A DNA stretch of 55,358 nucleotides. It comes from Desulfocapsa sp. GTDB taxonomy: Bacteria; Desulfobacterota; Desulfobulbia; Desulfobulbales; Desulfocapsaceae. The number at the start of each line of letters is the position of its first letter. The stretch's first letter is position 1. Below the pieces are notes generated by a model that made no database searches, was not told the origin of the DNA, and was given only the letters and a program-made list of their open reading frames with translations. The position numbers were made by a program, and so were the translations under genes. The DNA lies in contig JAQYVF010000023.1 of the NCBI GenBank assembly GCA_030145625.1, forward strand, positions 1 through 55,358, written 5' to 3'. Shown in pieces: positions 9,317 through 17,022 of this stretch.

Positions 9317-10759
9317 ATGAAACAAAATAGAAAGTTGATAGCCGCAGCTGCGGCTCTGGGTCTGGTGAGCGCCGCTGGCGTTGCTCAGGCGGATGTTATC
9401 AGCCAGTGGGATATGTCCCTGACATCTCCGGCCCAGTCACAACAGGTCATTGCTTATGTATCCGGGATCCCCTATACCGGATTTGACATTTTTAACTACG
9501 TAGAGCCAAACTCCCTGGTGGATCCCAACACCGGTGCAGCTGCCACCGACGGATTCATGCCAAGTGGCTGGGTTCTGTTTTCAGGGGGGGCAACAAATCT
9601 CTATACCGATAGTTTCATAACCACCCAAAACGGTGCCATGACATGGAAGGAGAGAGATACCCAGGGACCGGGGCTAAGCGTTGTCACCGGTGATGATGTG
9701 GATGGCACAAACTGTGTCATGTCTGCCGGCTGGGACCCATATGCCAGCACGGGGTGGGGAACCGACATCAAGCAATGTAGTGATGAGTGGCAATCAAGTA
9801 AGCGCTTCAAGCTGGTGAGCTATGTACTGGATGGCCCTGTTGATTTGACCTTTGATGTCAGTGTCACCGGTACCGCCGATGTGTATCGGCTTCTGCAGAA
9901 GTATGGTAACCAGACAGGAAGTCGGGCCACCGGCTACACCCAGGAACTTGGCTTCATCGTTAATGGTCAATTCCAGAATGCCACTCCTGGTGATGGCATT
10001 GCCTTCTGTGGCAAAAACGGTACCCTCTATGACGATGCTGCCCCCACTCCCAGTTCGGTCATGAACCAGGGTGAACTTGACGCCCTTATGGCCCACGGAC
10101 TGTTTGGCGCCCCTGACAAACATCACTCCTCCGCTGGATATTACAACCCCTATGTTCGTGGAACCTTCGGCCTGCTGGCTGGTGAGACCTTTATCACCAC
10201 CACCGGTCTTGCTGCAGTCCATCGTGACCTGTTCGGCGAATGGCTCCCCTCCAACCAGATGAAGGGTGCCTTCTACTACGATGACGACGGCAATCCTTAC
10301 ACCGACAACCTGCTCACCGCCAGCTGCGACGGTGCCTTTGATGAAGAAGCTGCCCTGGCCGGCGCCGCTAATGCCGGTTGTGACGGACAGTGGGTAACCT
10401 ACCGCGAAGATTATCAGCTCCGTGATGCTGATGGAGATGGTATTGTTAATGAAATCGCCCCGTCTGTGGGTACCGATATCCGTCCACCCATTCCGGTTGA
10501 CGCTGCCACCATCGATGCATGGATGGCCGATCCAATGTGGATGCCCGGCTACATCGATGATCTGGCCAATGTAAACATCAATGCATACATCTCAGTGGCC
10601 GATGCCAATTACTGGCCCACCGCAGATGGAAACGGCAACGCCAGCTTTACCATCAGGATGACACCAACCTTTGATGCTGCCGTGGCCCAGGCCGAGCCTG
10701 GTCTTACCGATCCTGAAGCATTCGTAGTCAGCATCAATGCCCCAAACACGGTGAACTAA
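9317..10759 (+). CDS. Secreted protein of unknown function, 480 aa
   Basis: The ATG at 9317 is preceded by a strong ribosome binding site (GAGGGAGGGA) and opens a classic signal peptide (KLIAAAAALGLVSAAGVAQA, cleaved before DVI). Upstream in-frame starts exist but would sit before the sigma-54 transcription start. The mature protein is acidic and rich in Gly, Asp, Thr and Tyr, with no membrane segment, no Cys-rich haem motif and no C-terminal anchor. Segments such as DADGDGIVNE (around residue 370) look like calcium-binding loops. I do not recognise the family. It is followed after 48 bp by a second secreted gene, then a structured repeat and a terminator, so the two form one operon that is probably sigma-54 driven. 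Confidence 0.85.
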   Translation: MKQNRKLIAAAAALGLVSAAGVAQADVISQWDMSLTSPAQSQQVIAYVSGIPYTGFDIFNYVEPNSLVDPNTGAAATDGFMPSGWVLFSGGATNLYTDSFITTQNGAMTWKERDTQGPGLSVVTGDDVDGTNCVMSAGWDPYASTGWGTDIKQCSDEWQSSKRFKLVSYVLDGPVDLTFDVSVTGTADVYRLLQKYGNQTGSRATGYTQELGFIVNGQFQNATPGDGIAFCGKNGTLYDDAAPTPSSVMNQGELDALMAHGLFGAPDKHHSSAGYYNPYVRGTFGLLAGETFITTTGLAAVHRDLFGEWLPSNQMKGAFYYDDDGNPYTDNLLTASCDGAFDEEAALAGAANAGCDGQWVTYREDYQLRDADGDGIVNEIAPSVGTDIRPPIPVDAATIDAWMADPMWMPGYIDDLANVNINAYISVADANYWPTADGNGNASFTIRMTPTFDAAVAQAEPGLTDPEAFVVSINAPNTVN

Positions 10760-10807
10760 AGCTAACGTTTTTGAATCAATGATCATCCTGAATATTGGAG
10801 AAATATA

Positions 10808-11194
10808 ATGAAGGTAGCAAAAATAATTCTTTTGGCGATGGTAATCGCCTTGGCAAGCACCAGCCTTGGCATAGCTGCCGGCTCAGTGCAGAGGAATCAG
10901 TCCACATATGTGTCTGCAGATGTAAAAAATACCGAAAGCTACGACCTGCAGGCTGCTGTCAAGCTTCTAGGTTATGACAAGGTCGGCAATGCAGTGGGCC
11001 ATGTCTGCCGCGAAGTGACCCTGCCTGCAAACGACACGACCACCGTGACATATCGCTGGCGAGCTCCATCCTACAAAACCGGTCTCTACTGGTCATCCAA
11101 GGTCGATATCGACGGTGTCTGCAGCAACCATGACGGTGATGACACAGACAGTGACAGCGACAGCGATGGAGACAGTGACGACAGTGACGATTAA
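10808..11194 (+). CDS. Small secreted protein with Asp/Ser-repeat C-terminal tail
   Basis: A 128-residue protein starting at an ATG with a GGAG site 8 nt upstream. A signal peptide (residues 1-24, cleaved near GIAAG) precedes a ~80-residue domain that looks like a beta sandwich (alternating strands such as TTTVTYRWRAP and TGLYWSSKVDIDGVC) with two Cys (in VCREV and GVCSNH) able to form a disulfide. The last ~20 residues are only Asp, Ser, Gly and Thr, encoded by a GACAGT-like hexamer run (11135-11190). Such a tail could bind calcium or repel or attach to surfaces; this is inference. It is the second gene of the sigma-54 promoted pair. Family unknown. Confidence 0.8.
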   Translation: MKVAKIILLAMVIALASTSLGIAAGSVQRNQSTYVSADVKNTESYDLQAAVKLLGYDKVGNAVGHVCREVTLPANDTTTVTYRWRAPSYKTGLYWSSKVDIDGVCSNHDGDDTDSDSDSDGDSDDSDD

Positions 11195-11238
11195 TCAAAG
11201 TCACTGAAGAGTATCAGGACCTGTCTATCAATAATTGA

Positions 11239-11393
11239 AGGCCACCTTGCAAAATTACCTTTTCGCCCAAACTCTTCGTTATGAGATAAATTTTATCCTC
11301 GGAATATCCTATGGAATATCCTATATATGCCTGCGGTAAAATTTTTCTCATGCCTCGATTTTGAACGAAAATTCTAATTTTTCAAGGTACCCT
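11239..11393 (+). repeat. ~150-bp structured dispersed repeat, copy A
   Basis: This stretch reappears at 33081-33225 on the other strand with about 85-90% identity by eye. Its core is a long hairpin: ATGAGATAAATTTTA pairs with TAAAATTTTTCTCAT, and its ends (GGCCACCTTGCAAAATT and AATTTTTCAAGGTACCCT) are imperfect inverted repeats. This copy carries an extra tandem GGAATATCCTAT unit in the loop. It lies 44 bp after the stop of the 10808-11194 gene, in the same orientation relative to its upstream gene as copy B. No coding capacity. Confidence 0.85.
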
Positions 11394-11413
11394 GAAGATC
11401 ATCTTCACACTCA

Positions 11414-11458
11414 CCCCTTTCCGGCCTTCAATGACCGGAAAGGGGGAATTCTTTTTTT
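11414..11458 (+). terminator. Strong intrinsic terminator
   Basis: CCCCTTTCCGG (11414-11424) pairs perfectly with CCGGAAAGGGG (11435-11445) across a 10-nt loop and is followed within 7 nt by seven T. It ends the operon of the two secreted genes, after the structured repeat. Confidence 0.9.
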
Positions 11459-11513
11459 CTGATTCCCGCATTACAGAGATTCTTCCCCAAACAACAAGTG
11501 AAAGGAGGGTACC

Positions 11514-12800
11514 ATGAGTGAACCTCGAAGAGATGTCACGTGGATGACAGCAATCGTTATATTTCTATGGGTTGTGTCCCTCTTTGCTGTTCTCGCTACT
11601 CAGTTTCCACAACTCTACCTCCTCGCCACATACGAAGATCTGCCCGGAGAATGGACACAGGTCTTCTTCTTTACAACAACACTCATTACCTCTCTTCTTC
11701 TGGTCACGAAGACAAATCCCAACCGTCTCTTTTTTGCCCTCCTGGCACTGGCCTGTCTCTATGTGGTAGGCGAAGAAATATCCTGGGGCCAACGCCTGTT
11801 TTCTTTTACAAGTCCGGAATTCTTTCAGCGCCATAATCTTCAGCAGGAGGTCAACCTCCACAACTTTCTCACCGGTCCGACGGCAACCTGGCTAAAAAGA
11901 CTCATTGAGATTGGCCTTGTTGCAGGTCTGGTAGGGTATGGCCTGATCTACCCTCTATTGCAGAGGAGCGGCAATAGGCCGGCACAATGGCTGGCAGACC
12001 ACGGTCTACCTGTCCCGCCACTCTACCTCAGTCCCTATTTTGTCACAGGGGCACTTTGTGAAATTCGCCTCTTTTCATTTAATGAGGCCGAAATTGCAGA
12101 GCTCCTCATTGCCATGGCCCTGGCCTTCCTGTGCCTTCACCATCTTCTCCTGAATCGGGAAGGCCAGGTACATGCGCCCTGGGTGCCGGCAACAGTCATG
12201 ATCGGGGTAGTTTTTCTCTCTCTCGCTGGGGCAGGATTCGTGAGTTGGTATTGCTGGAACTCACCGGAACTGCATGAGCAAATGACAAAACGGATCACGG
12301 CCGGTCAGAAAAAATTTGCCCAGCGCTATTGCCGTTATGACGATTGGCAAAATGCAGCTACTCTCTATGAGGCCCTTCTCAGCAAGCGCCCTGAAAACAG
12401 AGCCCTGTTGCGTAGTCTGGCCCAAACGTATAAAGAGATGGGGGACGAACAGAAGTTTCTTGCCACCAATGGCAAAGCCATCCGCCTTGACATGATGCAG
12501 TATGGCCGTAATCCTCGGCAAATAGCAGTTAATCTCTCGCTTTTTCAGAGTTTTCAGCAAAACGGCAAGCAGGAAAAGGCGCAATTGCATCTGGCAAAAG
12601 CCATGGTGGAAAGCCGTGACAAGGTACTGCTGGAGCCCTATAATGCCGGCAGTTTTTACTGGTACGGCAAATGCCTGCAGGCCATAGGTGACACTGCTGC
12701 AGCCAGAGAACAGTTTGCCCAGGCCGTGTCCATGAACCCCAGATCAAAGAAATACCTCCAAGCCTATCGTAAAAATCTGCAGAAGGGACAAAAAAGCTGA
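11514..12800 (+). CDS. Polytopic membrane protein with C-terminal TPR repeats
   Basis: A 428-residue protein with an excellent ribosome binding site (AAAGGAGGG) before the ATG. About six membrane helices fill the first ~250 residues. Between them lies the conserved loop GEEISWGQRLF ... NLQQEVNLHN, a motif I recall from a widespread family of uncharacterised bacterial membrane proteins; its Glu, His and Gln look like a possible active or metal site. Residues ~270-425 form about four TPR-like units (for example WQNAATLYEALLSKRPENRALLRSLAQTYKEMGD and GSFYWYGKCLQAIGDTAAAREQFAQAVSMNP, shown by the pattern of small and aromatic residues). Function unknown. It stands alone between a terminator and an 820-bp gap. 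Confidence 0.82.
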   Translation: MSEPRRDVTWMTAIVIFLWVVSLFAVLATQFPQLYLLATYEDLPGEWTQVFFFTTTLITSLLLVTKTNPNRLFFALLALACLYVVGEEISWGQRLFSFTSPEFFQRHNLQQEVNLHNFLTGPTATWLKRLIEIGLVAGLVGYGLIYPLLQRSGNRPAQWLADHGLPVPPLYLSPYFVTGALCEIRLFSFNEAEIAELLIAMALAFLCLHHLLLNREGQVHAPWVPATVMIGVVFLSLAGAGFVSWYCWNSPELHEQMTKRITAGQKKFAQRYCRYDDWQNAATLYEALLSKRPENRALLRSLAQTYKEMGDEQKFLATNGKAIRLDMMQYGRNPRQIAVNLSLFQSFQQNGKQEKAQLHLAKAMVESRDKVLLEPYNAGSFYWYGKCLQAIGDTAAAREQFAQAVSMNPRSKKYLQAYRKNLQKGQKS

Positions 12801-13620
12801 TTGATATGGATTATCCCTTTGGGTGCCAGACTCATGGGACCCAGGAAAGATGGTACCCTTGCATGAACCCACAAAAAACATGCTATTCTATCATGCCGCT
12901 GGCCAAGATGATTACCGATAGTTCTTTGCGAAAAGTAAGCTCCTTTGATCCCGCAGCAGTTTTGGTACAATGAGAGAACAGAATGACATATTTCCCAAAG
13001 CCCTATCACTTTGAAATTTTATGCTCTATTATTTTTACTTTTTCATTCGACCTCCCAAACCGACAACTATTCCTACCACACCATAACAACACAACCTCAT
13101 TGTATACTCCTCCCCGCTGACATTTTAAGTTACTTCTCACAAAAAGTCGGCCTAGGCTGCTGCTCTAAGAGCAGTTGTTATTCATTCTAAAAAAATCATT
13201 ATCTTACATTGGCCGGACCGCAAAATCTTAACAGATAGGATTTCCCCTTTCATGTACTGCTCAAATTTCACTCTCCCTGACGCCACGTTGCACTCTAACA
13301 AAAAATAGAATACTTGCTTGCGACAAAAGTCTATGGTAACGGAGATAAGCACCAAACGAAAAGAAGAACTCACAACTCTCAAGTTGAGATTAAGACAACA
13401 GCTGATTATCTTGATATAATTCCCAAAAACAAGATCGGCAGGAACAGACAACTCAAATACCAGAAAGACCGGATACAACAAAGCATATCACACGTTACCA
13501 ACGATTCCTTTTCATTCTGCAAACAGCCTGTTCAATACAGTGTGATTCCAACGAAGATGAGAGCCCAAGTCAGTAGCAGCTGATCTTTATAAAGAATCGC
13601 CGAAAAACAATGGTGGTCTC
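12801..13620. other. 820-bp gap with one perfect palindrome; no supported gene
   Basis: AT-rich stretch with no gene I can defend: the short frames on either strand show no family features. A perfect palindrome CTGCTCT-A-AGAGCAG (13160-13174) could be an operator. Because the SulP gene that follows lacks its first membrane half, I looked for remnants of that half here and found none. Confidence 0.5.
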
Positions 13621-14703
13621 ATGTCTGCACAACATCCGCAGTCTACACATGCATCGATCTGGGTCCGTTTCTTTCCTTTCCTGCTCTGGCTGAAAGGGTA
13701 TGGCTCCCGGGACTTTCGCAGTGATGGGCTAGCAGGCCGAACAGTGATCATAGCCCTGGTCAGCTTTGCAGAAACCTATTCAGTGGGGAAGGCCATATCC
13801 AATAAAAGAAAACAGAAAGTAGATATTGACCAAGAATTTATTGGCCAGGGACTTGCGAATCTCATAGGCTCCTTCTTTCACTGTTACCCGGTCAGTGGTT
13901 CTTTTTCACGTTCAGCGATCAATTTTGCCGTCGGTGCCAAAACAGGCATCTCCAGTATTATATCGAGCCGTTTTGTTATTCTGTCCCTGCTCTTTCTCAC
14001 CCCACTTTTTACAAATATCCCAAAAGCCGCACTTGCAGCACTTGTTATCAACGCAGTGCTTCTCCTCTTCACCCCCAAAGAGGTTTTTGCCCTGTTAAAG
14101 AAAAATCGCCATGACGGCATCGTTGCCGTCACAGTTTTTATCATGGCACTTGTCATCAAACCTGATTACGCCCTGCTCCTGGGAGTCATGATGTCTCTCA
14201 TTTTTTTCCTCTGGAAAACCATGCACCCGAGCGTCCGGATAACCAAAGATCCGGAACTCAATATGTTTGTGAACGGTGATCTGACGAACAAACCGGATTG
14301 GCCGCAAATTCTGCAGTTACGGATAGACAGTGAAATTTATTTCGGAAATGCCCAGTTTTTTGCTGAGCACATTCTTGAGCGGCTGGAAGAATCTTCCTCT
14401 TCTGTCAAATATCTCCTTCTCGATTTTCAAGCAGTGAACTTTATCGACATTACCGGCATTGATGAACTGCGTGTACTTATGGAAGACATCAAAAGCAGAG
14501 GTGTCCAGCCGGCATTTATAAATATCACCCCGCCAGTCGAGAAGGTTTTCATCTCTTCCGGTCTGATGAATGACATTGATCCCACCCTGATTTTTGATGG
14601 CAAGGGCAAGGCAACCAAACAGCTTTTCAGTCATCTTGATCAAGAGTATTGCAGAAACACATGCCCAAATACTCTGTTCCAGGAGTGTATCGCTCTAAAA
14701 TAA
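13621..14703 (+). CDS. SulP-family anion permease lacking most of its first membrane half, with STAS domain
   Basis: A 360-residue open frame. The start (FLLWLKGYGSRDFRSDGLAG) is the normal SulP entry up to the residues before membrane helix 1. It then jumps straight to RTVIIALVSFAETYSVGKAI, which in full-length SulP proteins lies after some 240-330 more residues. The second half is well kept: GLANLIGSFFHCYPVSGSFSRSAINFAVGAKTG (conserved NxxGSxFxxYPVxGSFSRSAxN, shown here in part as consensus), TPLFTNIPKAALAALVI, then a C-terminal STAS domain (about 230-340, LLLDFQAVNFIDITGI). SulP proteins normally carry sulfate, bicarbonate or similar anions through a 14-helix core; without helices 1-7 transport seems impossible unless the product works with another protein. 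The reading frame is intact across the join, so it may be a recent deletion or a repurposed product. Confidence 0.82.
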   Translation: MSAQHPQSTHASIWVRFFPFLLWLKGYGSRDFRSDGLAGRTVIIALVSFAETYSVGKAISNKRKQKVDIDQEFIGQGLANLIGSFFHCYPVSGSFSRSAINFAVGAKTGISSIISSRFVILSLLFLTPLFTNIPKAALAALVINAVLLLFTPKEVFALLKKNRHDGIVAVTVFIMALVIKPDYALLLGVMMSLIFFLWKTMHPSVRITKDPELNMFVNGDLTNKPDWPQILQLRIDSEIYFGNAQFFAEHILERLEESSSSVKYLLLDFQAVNFIDITGIDELRVLMEDIKSRGVQPAFINITPPVEKVFISSGLMNDIDPTLIFDGKGKATKQLFSHLDQEYCRNTCPNTLFQECIALK

Positions 14704-14767
14704 CATGGCAGACAAGACACAATTCCTGCAGCTAAACACCACGAAAGAGTTCCCTAAGGGAGACAGC

Positions 14768-16135
14768 ATGAATCTTCAACCTCTTTTTGCACCTAAAAGC
14801 CTGGCTGTATGTGGCGTTTCCCTTGCCAACGACAACCATCCAGCCAATGTGATTTACAACAAAAACCTTCTGCGCTTCCCTATTGATGTGTATCCCGTAA
14901 ATCCGAAGGGAGGGACAATTCGGGGTGAAAAGGTTTATACGGCTATTGATCAGATAGACAAGCCTGTTGATATGGCAGTAATCGCCGTGCGGGCGGAACA
15001 CGTACCGGAAATACTCAGGCAATGTATAAGAAAAAAGGTGAGAGGTGCCGTTGTCATATCAGGTGGGTTTGCCGAGGCAGGGAGGCAGGATCTGCAGGAT
15101 CAACTCGTCGAAATCGCCACACGGGCAGATTTTCCCTTTATCGGGCCTAACTGTCTGGGGATATATGCTCCGTCCCAGGTTGATACTTTTTTTCTACCCA
15201 GTGAGCGAATGGTCTATCCGGGTAAGGGGAAAGTTGCCATAATCAGCCAGAGTGGCGGTATTCTTGTTGATCTCCTGGTCAAATTCGCCGGAGAAGGCAT
15301 AGGACTCTCTCTGGCTGTCAGTATCGGCAATAAAGCCCTGGTCAAAGAGGAACAGTTCCTGCAATTCCTAGCCAATGATCCGACAACCTCGGTTATAGCG
15401 TTTTACATTGAAGGATTCGGGCAGAACGAAGGCCGCAGATTTGTTGATGCAGCACGAAAATGTAAAAAACCGGTTATTGTTATGAAGGCCGGAAAAACCC
15501 ACGGCGGTAAGAGAGCTGTTTCAAGCCATACAGCCTCGTTAGCCGGTGATTACAAGGTACTGTCCGACATCTTTGCTCAGTATGGCATCGTTGAGGCAAA
15601 AAACGAACAGGAACTGCTTTCCTTTTGCGAATCCTTAAGCAGCTACCCGGATTCTTCGGCCAGAAAAATTGGCATCATTACCGGCAGCGGAGGTCACGGT
15701 GCCATGGCTGTTGATGCCTGCCTGTCGCACGGCCTTGAAGTGCCGCTGTTACCGGACGCTGAACAGAAATCCTTACAAGATTCCCTTTCCCCAAGCATTC
15801 GATCCATTGCCGCCACAGGCAACCCCATTGATCTGACCGGAAGTGCTGTGGAAGATGATTTTGCCATTGCCACCTCTGCCTTGCTCGATTCATCAGAAGT
15901 TGACTGCGTACTGGTTCTGCTTCTCCCCTATCTACCTGGAATTTCTTCCGATCTCAGCGCCCGCATAAGTCAGATTGCCCAAAAAACCGACAAGCCGCTG
16001 ATCGCCTATGTCCCTCATGTGGAACGATACCGGATGCTTATCGAAGGTTTTGAGTTCAACAAGGTACCTGTCTCACCATCAATCGAAGGTGCAGTATTGA
16101 TGGTCGATGCACTGCACAGGAGATCATCATGCTAA
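14768..16135 (+). CDS. ADP-forming acyl-CoA synthetase, alpha subunit
   Basis: A 455-residue protein from the ATG at 14768, chosen because AAGGGAGA lies just upstream; an earlier in-frame ATG at 14705 directly abuts the permease stop and lacks such a site. The CoA-binding Rossmann domain (APKSLAVCGVSLANDNHPANVIYNKN, then YPVNPKGG), the succinyl-CoA-ligase-like domain with IGPNCLGIY and ISQSGGI, and SSHTASLAGD with the phospho-acceptor His are all present. The enzyme converts acyl-CoA, ADP and phosphate to acid, CoA and ATP (or the reverse) through phosphohistidine. The beta subunit gene overlaps by 7 bp. In anaerobes such pairs conserve energy from acetyl-CoA or aryl/branched acyl-CoA; the substrate here is not determined. 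Confidence 0.92.
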   Translation: MNLQPLFAPKSLAVCGVSLANDNHPANVIYNKNLLRFPIDVYPVNPKGGTIRGEKVYTAIDQIDKPVDMAVIAVRAEHVPEILRQCIRKKVRGAVVISGGFAEAGRQDLQDQLVEIATRADFPFIGPNCLGIYAPSQVDTFFLPSERMVYPGKGKVAIISQSGGILVDLLVKFAGEGIGLSLAVSIGNKALVKEEQFLQFLANDPTTSVIAFYIEGFGQNEGRRFVDAARKCKKPVIVMKAGKTHGGKRAVSSHTASLAGDYKVLSDIFAQYGIVEAKNEQELLSFCESLSSYPDSSARKIGIITGSGGHGAMAVDACLSHGLEVPLLPDAEQKSLQDSLSPSIRSIAATGNPIDLTGSAVEDDFAIATSALLDSSEVDCVLVLLLPYLPGISSDLSARISQIAQKTDKPLIAYVPHVERYRMLIEGFEFNKVPVSPSIEGAVLMVDALHRRSSC

Positions 16136-16815
16136 GTAAAATCAGAGAGATGCTTTCCGTATCAGCCATGGAGTACGGCTGGGTAATGGAACCAGATGCC
16201 AAGAATATCCTGCAACTGGCAGGAATCGATGTACCCGTATCCTGCTGGGCCAAGACCACGGAGGAGGCGCTTGCGTTTGCGGCAAAACAGGGGTATCCAT
16301 TGGCGATGAAGGTTGTCTCACCGCAAGTACTTCATAAATCGGATGTGGGTGGCGTGATTATCGGAATCAACACCAAAGAATCATTACTTGCCGGGTTTGA
16401 AAAAATGACCCGACTTAACGGTTTTGCCGGGGTACTTATTGAGGAGATGTTTCAAGGAATCGAACTCATTGCAGGCGCAAAAATTGATTTTCAATTTGGC
16501 CCTGTGGTGATGTTGGGTATAGGCGGTGTAAGTGTTGAAATCTACCAGGATACTGTCATTCGCATGGCTCCGGTAGACAGCAAGGATGTCGAATCAATGG
16601 TAGAACACCTCAAGGCACACAGCCTTCTTAAGGGATTTCGCGGAGCAAAACCAATCAACATGGCAGCCCTGACCAATCTGATGACAACCTTCTCGCAGCT
16701 GGTCACTGACTTGTCTGCCGATATCGAATCCATCGACCTGAACCCGGTTATCTGCAATGAAGAACGGTGCGTTGCCGCAGATGCAAGGATAATACTGCCC
16801 TCTGCAGGGAATTAA
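16129..16815 (+). CDS. ADP-forming acyl-CoA synthetase, beta subunit (ATP-grasp)
   Basis: A 228-residue ATP-grasp protein. Family blocks are clear: YGYPLAMKVVSPQVLHKSDVGGV-type nucleotide loop (seen as GYPLAMKVVSPQVLHKSDVG), GVLIEEMFQGIELIAGA, FGPVVMLGIGGVSVEIYQDT, GFRGAKPINMAAL and SIDLNPVI. It supplies the ADP/ATP site for the His-containing alpha subunit encoded upstream; the 7-bp overlap of the genes fits equal synthesis of the two. The length is the usual one for stand-alone beta subunits (220-240). Only non-coding sequence follows for ~200 bp. Confidence 0.92.
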   Translation: MLSKIREMLSVSAMEYGWVMEPDAKNILQLAGIDVPVSCWAKTTEEALAFAAKQGYPLAMKVVSPQVLHKSDVGGVIIGINTKESLLAGFEKMTRLNGFAGVLIEEMFQGIELIAGAKIDFQFGPVVMLGIGGVSVEIYQDTVIRMAPVDSKDVESMVEHLKAHSLLKGFRGAKPINMAALTNLMTTFSQLVTDLSADIESIDLNPVICNEERCVAADARIILPSAGN

Positions 16816-17022
16816 TCAAACGCCCACGGCTCCAGGTCAAAAACAATCAGATATTCTCCAAGCCATTCTGTTGGCAGGAAGACTTGGAGAATCACATCCG
16901 ATAACAAATACATGGCAATTGAGAATAATGGTTGGCGATTTTTTCAATCAGTACGTACAAAGCCAGAGAGTTCGTCTTTGTGTATGAATAGCTGTGATAG
17001 GACAATGGAGATAAAACGGTAA

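Noticed and set aside
13182-13583. Two overlapping ~90-100-codon frames in the 820-bp gap (one per strand)
   Set aside because: No convincing ribosome binding site, no family features and no resemblance to the missing half of the SulP permease.
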